From assembly GCF_051014685.1 (NCBI RefSeq), contig NW_027478527.1:682001-746000 (forward strand): a DNA stretch of 64,000 nucleotides, written 5' to 3'. The position numbers were made by a program, and so were the translations under genes. Numbering within the stretch: the first letter of the stretch is position 1; every line of letters begins with the position of its first letter. The notes under the pieces were generated by a model, which saw only the letters and a program-made list of their open reading frames with translations, was not told the DNA's origin and searched no databases. The stretch is from Ptiloglossa arizonensis (Eukaryota > Arthropoda > Insecta > Hymenoptera > Colletidae). Shown in pieces: positions 1-11,206 of this stretch.

Positions 1-138
1 AGTAGGCAAAAAATTTTTCGCAATTCTGCTGCTCCAAACGCTTAACCAGAATGGGCTAGGGAAAAAATACACATACCGTTGTAATCGTGCGAGTTTCTAC
101 TTTCAGATGCAATAGGAATTTTTGGGTTAGGTCAATCC

Positions 139-155
139 GTTCGCGAGATATGGGA
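139..155 (+). other. CENP-B-box-like motif, 8 of 9 core positions (one per monomer)
   Basis: GTTCGCGAGATATGGGA aligns without gaps to NTTCGNNNNANNCGGGN, the essential core of the mammalian CENP-B box. TTCG, the central A and GGG match, and only the C of CGGG is T. The same 17-bp site occurs in most monomers of the window, and this is the first complete example. In some monomers the central A is G (GCGAGGTATGGG), which leaves 7 of 9, while the GCGACATATGGG subtype keeps 8 of 9. Under equal base frequencies an 8-of-9 match somewhere on either strand of a 177-bp unit has roughly a 4% chance, so coincidence is possible. Whether the host has a CENP-B-like protein is unknown. Confidence 0.45.
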
Positions 156-604
156 GTTTGAAGCCAAGAAATGGTTGAGAAGGCATAAAATTTTTCGCAA
201 TTCTGCTGATCCAAACGCTTAACCAGAATGGCCTAGGGGAAAAATACACATAGAGTTGTAATCGGGCGAGTTTCTACTTTCAGACGCAACAGGAATTTTT
301 GGGTTATGTCAATCCGTTCGCGAGATATGGGAGCTTTAAGCCAAAAAATGGTTGAGAAGGCAAAAAATTTTTCGTAAATCTGCTGCTCCAAACGCTTAAC
401 CAGAATGGCCTAGGGAAAAAATACACATACCGTTGTAATCGGACGAGTTTCTACTTTCAGAAGCAATAGGAATTTTTGGGTTAGGTCAATCCGTTCGCGA
501 GGTATGGGAGTTTGAAGCCAAGAAATGGTAGAGAAGGCAAAAAATTTTTCACAATTCTGCTGCTCCAAACGCTTAACCAGAATGGCCTAGGGAAACAATA
601 CACA

Positions 605-621
605 TACCGTTGTAATCGGGC
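605..621 (+). other. Second partial CENP-B-like site, 7 of 9 (one per monomer)
   Basis: TACCGTTGTAATCGGGC matches the CENP-B core at CG of TTCG, the central A and all of CGGG, but has AC in place of TT. It starts 65 bp upstream of the 8-of-9 site in the same monomer. A 7-of-9 match is expected by chance in about half of random 177-bp units, so alone it carries little weight. It is listed because it preserves the half (CGGG) that the other site lacks. Confidence 0.2.
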
Positions 622-1249
622 GAGTTTCTACTTTCAGATGCAATAGGAATATTTGGGTTAGGTCAATCGGTTCGCGACATATGGGATTTTCAACCTAAGA
701 AATGGTTGAGAAGACAACAAATTTTTCGCAAGTCTGCTGCTCCAAACGCTTAACCAGAATGGCCTAGGGAAAAAATACACATACCGTTGTAATCGGGCGA
801 GTTTCTACATTCAGATGCAATAGGAATTTTTGGGTTAGGTCAATCCGTTCGCGAGGTATGGGAGTTTGAAGACAAGAAATGGTAGAGAAGGCAAACAATT
901 TTTCACAATTCTGCTGCTCCAAACGCTTAACCAGAATGGCCTAGGGAAAAAATACACATACCGCTGTAATCGGGCGAGTTTCTACTTTCAGATGCAATAG
1001 GAATTTTTGGGTTAGGTCAATCCGTTCGCGAGGTATGGGAGTTTGAAGCCAAGAAATGGTAGAGAAGGCAAAAAATTTGTCACAATTCTGCTGCTCCAAA
1101 CGCTTAACCAGGATGGCCTAGGGAAAAAATACACATACCGCTGTAATCGGGCGAGTTTCTACTTTCAGATGCAATAGGAATTTTTGGGTTAGGTCAATCC
1201 ATTCGCGAGATATGGGAGTTTGAAGCCAAGAAATGGTAGAGAAGGCAAA

Positions 1250-2700
1250 AAATTTTTCACAATTCTGCTGCTCGAAATGCTTAACCAGAATGGCCTAGGG
1301 AAAAAATACACATACCGTTGTAATAGGGCGAGTTTCTACTTTCAGATGCAATAGGAATTTTTGGGTTTGTTCAATCCGTCCGCGAGATATGGGACTTTGA
1401 AGCTAAGAAATGGTTGTCAAGACAACAAATTTTTCGCAATTCTGCTGCTTCAAACGCTTAACCAGAATGGCCTAGGGAAAAAATACACATACCGTTGTAA
1501 CCGGGCGAGTTTCTACTTTCGGACGCAACAGGAATGATTGGGTTAGGTCAATCCGTTCGCGAGATATGGGACTTTGAAGCTAAGAAATGGTTGTCAAGAC
1601 AACAAATTTTTCGCACTTCTGCTGCTCCAAACGCTTAACCAGAATGGCCTAGGGGAAAAATACACGTACCGTTGTAATCGGGCGAGTTTCTACTTTCAAG
1701 GGCAATAGGAATTTTTGGGTTAGGTCAATCGGTTCGCGACATATGGGAGTTTCAAGCTAAGAAATGGTTGAGAAGACAACAAATTTTTCGCAATTCTGCT
1801 GCTACAAACGCTTAACCAGAATGGCCTTGGGAAAAAATACACATACCGTTGTAATCGGGAGAGTTTCTACTTTCATATGCAATAGGAATTTTTGGGTTAG
1901 GTCAATCCGTTCGCGAGATATGGGAGTTTGAAGCCAAGAAATGGTTGAGAACGCAAAAAATTTTTCGCAATTCTGCTGCTCCAAACGCTTAACCAGAATG
2001 GCCTAGGGAAAAAATACACATACCGTTGTAATCGGGCGAGTTTCTACTTTCAGATGCAATAGGAATTTTTGGGTTAGGTCATTCCGTTCGCGAGATATGG
2101 GAGTTTGAAGACAAGAAATGGTTGAGAAGGCAAATAATTTTTCGCAATTCTGCTGCTCCAAACGCTTAACCAGAATGGCCTAGGGAAAAAATACGCATAC
2201 CGTTGTAATCGGGCGAGCTTTTACTTTCAGATGCAATAGGAATTTTTGGGTTAGGTCAATCCGTTCGCGAGATATGGGAGTTTGAAGCCAAGAAATGGTA
2301 GAGAAGGCAAAAAATTTTACACAATTCTGCTGCTCGAAATGCTTAACCAGAATGGCCTAGGGAAAAAATACACATACCGTTGTAATCGGGCGAGTTTCTA
2401 CTTTCAGATGCAATAGGAATTTTTGGGTTTGTTCAATCTGTCCGCGAGATATGGGACTTTGAAGCTAAGAGACGGTTGTCAAGACAACAAATTTTTCGCA
2501 ATTCTGCTGCTTCAAACGCTTAACCAGAATGGCCTAGGGAAAAAATACACATACCGTTGTAACCGGACGAGTTTCTACTTTCGGACGCAACAGGAATGAT
2601 TGGGTTAGATCAATCCGTTCGCGAGATATGGGACTTTGAAGCTAAGAAATGGTTGTCAAGACAACAAATTTTTCGCACTTCTGCTGCTCCAATCGCTTAA
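1250..2700. repeat. Old 6-mer (1062 bp) duplication pair
   Basis: The rare variants GGGTTTGTTCAATC (near 1365 and 2427) and GGACGCAACAGGAATGATTG (near 1521 and 2583) recur at an offset of 1062 bp, six monomers. The two copies (about 1250-1640 and 2312-2700) have since diverged at several positions, such as CCGTCCGCG against CTGTCCGCG. The GTTTGTTC monomer type is the relative of the one that anchors the later 1061-bp repeats. Confidence 0.6.
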
Positions 2701-2939
2701 CCAGAATGGCCTAGGGAAAAAATACACACACCGTTGCAATTAGGCGAGTTTCTACTTTCAGATGCAATAGGAATTTTTGGGTTATGTCAAACCGTTCGCG
2801 AGATATGGGAGTTTGAAGCCAAGAAATGGTGGAGAAGGCAAAAAATTTTTCACATTTCTGCTGCTCCAAACGTTTTACCAGAATGGCCTAGGGAAAAAAT
2901 ACAAACACCGTTGTAATCGGGCGAGTTTCTACTTTCAGA

Positions 2940-3240
2940 TGCAATAGGAATTTTTGGGTTAGGTCAATTCGTTCGCGAGATATGGGAGTTTGAAGCCAAG
3001 AAATGGTAGAGAAGGCAAAAAATTTTTCACAATTCTGCTGCTCCAAACGCTTAACCAGAATGGCCTAGGGAAAAAATACACATACCATTGTAATCGGGCG
3101 AGTTTCTACTTTCAGATGCAATAGGAATTTTTGGGTTAGGTCAATTCGTTCGCGAGATATGGGAGTTTGAAGCCAAGAAATGGTAGAGAAGGCAAAAAAT
3201 TTTTCACAATTCTGCTGCTCCAAACGCTTAACCAGAATGG
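2940..3240. repeat. Single-monomer tandem duplication
   Basis: Two successive monomers share GGTCAATTCGTTCGCG (near 2960 and 3137) and the same flanking bases. This points to a recent one-monomer duplication within the otherwise heterogeneous left zone. Confidence 0.5.
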
Positions 3241-6200
3241 CCTAGGGAAAAAATACACATACCGTTGTAATCGGGCGAGTTTCTACTTTCAGATGCAATA
3301 GGAATTTTTGGGTTAGGTCATTCCGTTCGCGAGATATGGGAGTTTGAAGACAAGAAATGGTTGAGAAGGCAAAAAATTATTCGCAATTCTGCTGCTCCAA
3401 TCGCTTAACCAGAATGGCCTAAGGAAAAAATACACATACCGTTGTAATCGGGCGAATTTCTACATTCAGATGCAACACGAATTTTTGGGTTAGGTCAATC
3501 CGTTCGCGAGATATGGGAGTTTGAAGCCAAGAAATGGTTGAGAAGGCAAAAAATTTTTCGCAATTCTGCTGCTCCAAACGTTTAACCAGAATGGCCTAGG
3601 GAAAAAATACACGTACCGCTGTAATCGGGCGAGTTTCTACTTTCAGATGCAATAGGAATTTTTGGGTTAGGTCAATCCGTTCGCGAGATATGGGAGTTTG
3701 AAGCCAAGAAATGGTAGAGAAGGCAAAAAATTTTTCACAATTCTGCTGCTCCAAACGTTTAACCAGAATGGCCTAGGGAAAAAATACACGTACCGCTGTA
3801 ATCGGGCGAGTTTCTACTTTCAGATGCAATAGGAATTTTTGGGTTAGGTCAATCCGTTCGCGAGATATGGGAGTTTGAAACCAAGAAATGGTAGAGAAGG
3901 CAAAAAATTTTTCACAATTCTGCTGCTCCAAACGCTTAACCAGAATGGCCTAGGGAAGAAATACACATACGGTTGTAATCGGGCGAATTTCTACTTTCAG
4001 ATGCAATAGGAATTTTTGGGTTAGGTCAATCCGTTCGCGAGGTATGGGAGTTTGAAGCCAAGAAATGGTAGAGAAGGCAAAAAATTTTTCGCAAATCTGC
4101 TGCTCCAAACGCTTAACCAGAATGGCCTAGGGAAAAAATACGCGTACCGTTGTAATCGGGCGAGTTTCTACTTTCAGTTACAATAGGAATTTTTGGATTA
4201 GGTCAATCCGTTCGCGAGATATGGGACTTTGAAGCTAAGAAATGGTTGTCAGGACAACAAATTTTTCTCACTTCTGCTGCTCCAATCGCTTAACCAGAAC
4301 GGCCTGGTGGAAAAATACACGTACCGCTGAAATCGGGCGAGTTTCTACTTTCAAATGCAATAGGAATTTTTGGGTTAGGTCAATCGGTTCGCGAGATATG
4401 GGAGTTTCAAGCTAAGAAATGGTTGAGAAGACAACAAATTTTTCGCAATTCTGCTGCTCCAAACGCTTAACCAGAATGGCCTAGGGGAAAAATACACGTA
4501 CCGTTGTAATCGGGCGAGTTTCTACTTTCATATGCAATAGGAATTTTTGGGTTATGTCAATCCGTTCGCGAGATATGGGAGAATGAAGCCAAGAAATGGT
4601 TGAGAAGGCAAGAAATTTTTCGCAATTCTGCTGCTCCAAAAGCTTAACCAGAATGGCCTAGGGTAATAATACACACACTGTTGTAATCAGGCGAGTTTCT
4701 ACTTTCAGATGCAATAGGAATTTTTGGGTTAGGTCAAACCGTTCGCGAGATATGGGAGTCTGAAGCCAAGAAATGGTAGAGAAGGCAAAAAATTTTTCAC
4801 AATTCTGCTGCTCCAAACGCTTAACCAGAATGGCCTAGGGAAAAAATACACGTACCGTTGTAATCGGGCGAGTTTCTACTTTCAAGTGCAATAGGAATAT
4901 TTGGGTTAGGTCATTCCGTTCGTGAGATATGGGAGTTTGAAGCCAAGAAATGGTAGAGAAGGCAAAAAATTTGTCACAATTCTGCTGCTCCAAACGCTTA
5001 ACCAGAATGGCCTAGGGAAAAAATACACATACCGTTGTAATCGGGCGAGTTTCTACTTTCAGATGCAATAGGAATTTTTGGGTTAGGTCATTCAGTTCGC
5101 GAGATATGGGAGTTTGAAGACAAGAAATGGTTGAGAAGGCAAAAAATTTTTCACAATTCTGCTGCTCCAAACGCTTAACCAGAATGGCCTAGGGAAGAAA
5201 TACACATACGGTTGTAATCGGGCGAATTTCTACTTTCAGATGCAATAGGAATTTTTGGGTTAGGTCAATCCGTTCGCGAGGTATGGGAGTTTGAAGCCAA
5301 GAAATGGTAGAGAAGGCAAAAAATTTGTCACAATTCTGCTGCTCCAAACGCTTAACCAGAATGGCCTAGGGAAAAAATACACATACCGTTGTAATCGGGC
5401 GAGTTTCTACTTTCAGATGCAATAGGAATTTTTGGGTTAGGTCAATCCGTTCGCGAGATATGGGAGTTTGAAGCCAAGAAATGGTAGAGAAGGCAAAAAA
5501 TTTTTCAGAATTCTGCTGCTCCAAACGCTTAACCAGAATGGCCTAGGGAAAAAATACACATACCGTTGTAATCGGGCGAGTTTCTACTTTCAAATGCAAT
5601 AGGAATTTTTGGGTTAGGTCAATCCGTTCGCGAGATATGAGAGTTTGAAGCTAAGATATGGTTGAGAAGACAACAAATTTTTCGCAAATCTGCTGCTCCA
5701 AACGCTTAACCAGAATGGCCTAGGGAAAAAATACACATACCGTTGTAATCGGGCGAGTTTCTACTTTCAAATGCAATAGGAATTTTTGGGTTAGGTCAAT
5801 CCGTTCGCGAGATATGAGAGTTTGAATCTAAGAAATCGTTGAGAAGACAACAAATTTTTCGCAATTCTGTTGCTCCAAACGCTTAACCAGAATGGCCTAG
5901 GGAAAAAATACAAACACCGTTGTAATCGGGCGAGATTCTACTTTCAGACGCAGAAGGAACTTTTGGGTTTGGTCAATCCGTTCGGTAGATATGGGACTTG
6001 GAATCTAAGAAATGGTTGAGAAGACAACAAATTTTTCGCAATTCTGCTGCTCCAAACGCTTAACCAGAATGGGCTAGGGAAAAAATTCACATACCGTTGT
6101 AATTGGGCGAGTTTCTACTTTCAGACGCAACAGGAATTTTTGGGTTAGGTCAATCCGTTCGCGAGGTATGGGAGTTTGAAGCCAAGAAATGCTAGAGAAG

Positions 6201-6649
6201 GCAAAAAATTTGTCACAATTCTGCTGCTCCAAACGCTTAACCAGAATGGCCTAGGGAAAAAATACACATACCGTTGTAATCGGGCGAGTTTCTACTTTCA
6301 TATGCAGTAAGAATTTTTGGGTTAGGTCAATCTGTTCGCGAGATATGGGAGTTTGAAGCCAAGAAATGGTTGAGAAGGCAACATATTTTTCGCAATTCTG
6401 CTGCTCCAAACGCTTAAACAGAATGGCCTAGGGAAAAAATACACATACCGTTGTAACCGGGAGAGTTTCTACTTTCAGACGCAACAGGAATTTTTGGGTT
6501 AGGAAAATCCGTTCGCGAGATATGGGAGTTTGAAGCCAAGAAATGGTTGAGAAGGCAAAAAATTTTTCGCAATTCTGCTGCTCCAAACGCTTAAACAGAA
6601 TGGCCTAGGGAAAAAATACACATACCGTTGTAATCGGGCGAGCTTCTAC

Positions 6650-7975
6650 TTTCAGATGCAATAGGAATTTTTGGGTTAGGTAATTCCGTTCGCGAGATAT
6701 GGGAGTTTGAAGCCAAGAAATGGTTGAGAAGGCAAAAAATTTTTCGCAATTCTGCTGCTCCAAACGCTTAAACAGAATTGCACAGGGAAAAAATACTCAT
6801 ACCGTTGTAATCGAGCGAGTTTCTACTTTCAGACGCAGCAGGAATTTTTGGGTTTGGTCAATCCGTTCGCGAGATATGGGACTTTGAAGCTAAGAAATGG
6901 TTGAGAACCCAACAAATTGTTCGCAATTCTGCTGCTCCAAACGCTTAACCAGAATGGCCTAGGGAAAAAATACAAACAGCGTTGTAATCGGGCGAGTTTC
7001 TACTTTCAGATGCAATAGGATTTTTTGGGTTAGGTCAATCCGTTCGCGAGATATGGGAGTTTGAAGCCAAGAAATGGTAGAGAAGGCAAAAAATTTTTCA
7101 CAATTTTGCTGCTCCAGACGCTTAACCAGAATGGCCTAGGGAAAAAATACACATACCGTTGTAATCGGGCGAGTTCCTACTTTCAGATGCAATAGGAATT
7201 TTTGGGTTAGGTCATTCCGTTCGCGAGATATGGGAGTTTGAAGACAAGAAATGGTTGAGCAGGCAAAAAATTTTTCGCAATTCTGCTGCTCCAAACGCTT
7301 AACCAGAATGGCCTAAGGAAAAAATACACATACCGTTGTAATCGGGCGAATTTCTACATTCAGATGCAACAGGAATTTTTGGGTTAGGTCAATCCGTTCG
7401 CGAGATATGGGGGTTTGAAGCCAAGAAATGGTAGAGAAGGCAAAAAATTTTTCACAATTCTGCTGCTCCAAACGTTTAACCAGAATGGCCTAGGGAAAAA
7501 ATACACGTACCGCTGTAATCGGGCGAGTTTCTACTTTCAGATGCAATAGGAATTTTTGGGTTAGGTAATTCCGTTCGCGAGATATGGGAGTTTGAAGCCA
7601 AGAAATGGTTGAGAAGGCAAAAAATTTTTCGCAATTCTACTGCTCCAAACGCTTAACCAGAATTGCACAGGGAAAAAATACTCATACCGTTGTAATCGAG
7701 CGAGTTTCTACTTTCAGACGCAGCAGGAATTTTTGGGTTTGGTCAATCCGTTCGCGAGATATGGGACTTTGAAGCTAAGAAATGGTTGAGAACCCAACAA
7801 ATTGTTCGCAATTCTGCTGCTCCAAACGCTTAACCAGAATGGCCTAGGGAAAAAATACAAACACCGTTGTAATCGGGCGAGTTTCTACTTTCAGATGCAA
7901 TAGGAATTTTTGGGTTAGGTCAATCCGTTCGCGAGATATGGGAGTTTGAAGCCAAGAAATGGTAGAGAAGGCAAA
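6650..7975. repeat. 5-mer (885 bp) duplication pair
   Basis: The private variants GGTAATTCCGTTCGCG, AATTGCACAGGGAAAA (6777 and 7662) and AACCCAACAAATTG (about 6905 and 7790) recur 885 bp apart, exactly five monomers. Similarity covers about 6650-7090 and 7535-7975. The intervening monomers differ, so only part of the unit is still recognisably duplicated. Confidence 0.7.
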
Positions 7976-8039
7976 AAATTTTTCGCAATTCTGCTGCTTC
8001 AAACGCTTAACCAGAATGGCCTAGGGAAAAAATACACAT

Positions 8040-11000
8040 ACCGTTGTAATCGGGTGAGTTTCTACTTTCAAATGCAATAGGAATTTTTGGGTTAGGTCAA
8101 TCGGATCGCGACATATGGGACTTTCAACCTAAGAAATGGTTGAGAAGGCAACAAATTTTTCGCAATTCTGCTGCTCCAAACGCTTAACCAGAATGGCCTA
8201 GGGAGAAAATACACATACCGTTGTAATCGGGCGAGTTTCTACTTTCAGATGCAATAGGAATTTTTGGGTTAGGTCAATCCGTTCGCGAGGTATGGGAGTT
8301 TGAAGCCAAGAAATGGTAGAGAAGGCAAAAAATTTTCACAATTCTGCTGCTCCAAACGCTTAACCAGAATGGCCTAGGGAAAAAATACACATACCGTTGT
8401 AATCGGGCGAGTTTCTACTTTCAGATGCAATAGGAATTTTTGGGTTAGGTCAATCCGTTCGCGAGGTATGGGAGTTTGAAGCCAAGAAATGGTAGAGAAG
8501 GCAAAAAATTTGTCACAATTCTGCTGCTCCAAACGGTTAACCAGAATGGCCTAGGGAAAAAATACACATACCGTTGTAATTGGGCGAGTTTCTACTTTCA
8601 GATGCAATAGGAATGTTTGGGCTAGGTCAATCCGTTCGCGAGATATGGGAGTTTGAAGCCAAGAAATGGTACAGAAGGCAAAAAATTTTTCACAATTCTG
8701 CTGCTCGAAATGCTTAACCAGAATGGCCTAGGGAAAAAATACACATACCGTTGTAATCGGGCGAGTTTCTACTTTCAGATGCAATAGGAATTTTTGGGTT
8801 TGTTCAATCCGTCCGCGAGATATGGGACTTTGAAGCTAAGAAATGGTTGCCAAGACAACAAATTTTTCGGACTTCTGCTGCTCCAATCGTTTAACCAGAA
8901 TGGCCTAGGGGAAAAATACACGTACCGTTGTAATCGGGCGAGTTTCTACTTTCAAGTGCAATGGGAATTTTTGGGTTAGGTCAATCCGTTCGCGAGATAT
9001 CGGAGTTTCAAGCTAAGAAATGGTTGAGAAGACAACAAATTTTTTCGCAATTCTGCTGCTCCAAACGCTTAAACAGAATGGCCTAGGGAAAAATACGCGT
9101 ACCGTTGTAATCGGGCGGGTTTCTACTTTCAGTTAGAATAGGAATTTTTGGGTTAGGTCAATCCGTTCGCGAGATATGGGACATTGAAGCTAAGAAATGG
9201 TTGCCAAGACAACAAATTTTTCGCACTTCTGCTGCTCCAATCGCTTAACCAGAATGGCCTAGGGGAAAAATACACGTACCGTTGTAATCGGGCGAGTTTC
9301 TACTTTCAGATGCAATAGGAATTTTTGGGTTAGGTCAATCCGTTCGCGAGGGATGGGAGTTTGAAGCCAAGAAATGGTAGAGAAGGCAAAAAATTTTCAC
9401 AATTCTGCTGCTCCAAACGCTTAACCAGAATGGCCTAGGGAAAAAATACACATACCGTTGTAATCGGGCGAGTTTCTACTTTCAGATGCAATAGGAATTT
9501 TTGGGTTAGGTCAATCCGTTCGCGAGATATGGGAGTTTGAAGCCAAGAAATGGTAGAGAAGGCAAAAAATTTTTCACAATTCTGCTGCTCCAAACGCTTT
9601 ACCAGAATGGCCTAGGGAAAAAATACACATACCGTTGTAATCGGGCGAGTTTCTACTTTCAGATGCAATAGGAATTTTTGGGTTAGGTCATTCCGTTCGC
9701 GAGATATGGGAGTTTGAAGACAAGAAATGGTTGAGAAGGCAAAAAATTTTTCGCAATTCTGCTGCTCCAAACGCTTAACCAGAATGGCATACGGAAAAAA
9801 TACACATACCGTTGTAATCGGGCGAATTTCTACATTCAGATGCAACAGGAATTTTTGGGTTAGGTCAATCCGTTCGCGAGATATGGGAGTTTGAAGCCAA
9901 GAAATGGTAGAGAAGGCAAAAAATTTTTCACAATTCTGCTGCTCCAAACGTTTAACCAGAATGGCCTAGGGAAAAAATACACGTACCGCTGTAATCGGGC
10001 GAGTTTCTGCTTTCAGATGCAATAGGAATTTTTGGGTTAGGTCAATCCGTCCGCGAGATATGGGACTTTGAAGCTAAGAAATGGTTGTCAAGACAACAAA
10101 TTTTTCGGACTTCTGCTGCTCCAATCGCTTAACCAGAATGGCCTAGGGAAAAAATACACATACCGTTGTAATCGGGTGAGTTTCTACTTTCAAATGCAAT
10201 AGGAATTTTTGGGTTAGGTCAATCGGATCGCGACATATGGGACTTTCAACCTAAGAAATGGTTGAGAAGACAACAAATTTTTCGCAATTCTGCTGCTCCA
10301 AACGCTTAACCAGAATGGCCTAGGGAGAAAATACACATACCGTTGTAATCGGGCGAGTTTCTACTTTCAGATGCAATAGGAATTTTTGGGTTAGGTCAAT
10401 CCGTTCGCGAGGTATGGGAGTTTGAAGCCAAGAAATGGTAGAGAAGGCAAAAAATTTTCACAATTCTGCTGCTCCAAACGCTTAACCAGAATAGCCTAGG
10501 GAAAAAATACACATACCGTTGTAATCGGGCGAGTTTCTACTTTCAGATGCAATAGGAATTTTTGGGTTAGGTCAATCCGTTCGCGAGGTATGGGAGTTTG
10601 AAGCCAAGAAATGGTAGAGAAGGCAAAAAATTTGTCACAATTCTGCTGCTCCAAACGGTTAACCAGAATGGCCTAGGGAAAAAATACACATACCGTTGTA
10701 ATTGGGCGAGTTTCTACTTTCAGATGCAAAAGGAATTTTTGGGTTAGGTCAATCCGTTCGCGAGATATGGGAGTTTGAAGCCAAGAAATGGTAGAGAAGG
10801 CAAAAAATTTTCACAATTCTGCTGCTCGAAATGCTTAACCAGAATGGCCTAGGGAAAAAATACACATACCGTTGTAATCGGGCGAGTTTCTACTTTCAGA
10901 TGCAATAGGAATTTTTGGGTTTGTTCAATCCGTCCGCGAGATATGGGACTTTGAAGCTAAGAAATGGTTGCCAAGACAACAAATTTTTCGGACTTCTGCT

Positions 11001-11206
11001 GCTCCAATCGTTTAACCAGAATGGCCTAGGGGAAAAATACACGTACCGTTGTAATCGGGCGAGTTTCTACTTTCAAGTGCAATGGGAATTTTTGGGTTAG
11101 GTCAATCCGTTCGCGAGATATGGGAGTTTCAAGCTAAGAAATGGTTGAGAAGACAACAAATTTTTCGCAATTCTGCTGCTCCAAACGCTTAAACAGAATG
11201 GCCTAG
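8040..11206. repeat. Duplication at 2121-bp offset (12 monomers)
   Basis: A block of about six monomers (8040-9085) recurs at about 10161-11206. It includes the unusual CAATCGGATCGCGACATATG monomer at 8096 and 10218. The same GGATCGCGAC monomer reappears at 15699, 24186 and 27368, marking wider dispersal of this lineage across the left half of the window. The right-hand copy diverges where one path continues with ATACGCGTACC and the other with ATACACATACC. Confidence 0.65.

Larger units (their letters stand above)
1..6650. repeat. Most diverged part of the array
   Basis: Monomers here carry many private substitutions not seen further right, for example TAGAGTTGTAATCGGGC near 251, GGAATGATTGGG near 1531, and CAGAAGGAACTTTTGGG with TTCGGTAGAT near 5950-5990. 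Apart from one old 6-mer pair and local single-monomer duplications, no high-identity multi-monomer block is obvious by eye. In many arrays diverged, weakly ordered monomers flank a younger homogenised core. Here that would place the array edge to the left, which is an inference. Confidence 0.6.

Noticed and set aside
121..135. Telomere-like GGGTTAGG in each monomer
   Set aside because: It is a single partial copy per monomer and never occurs as a short tandem run, so it is not telomeric repeat.
605..621. The 7-of-9 site TACCGTTGTAATCGGGC as a functional CENP-B box
   Set aside because: A 7-of-9 match is expected by chance in about half of random 177-bp units and both T of TTCG are missing; kept only as a low-confidence feature.
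9612..9947. Minus-strand open frames of 60-111 codons, and plus-strand frames of about 61 codons (for example 8794-8979, 11623-11808, 51758-51943), as genes
   Set aside because: They are the satellite monomer read through in one frame, repeat with the array period, and begin and end at subtype substitutions. They show no initiation context, domain or codon pattern, and all copies change together with the repeat.
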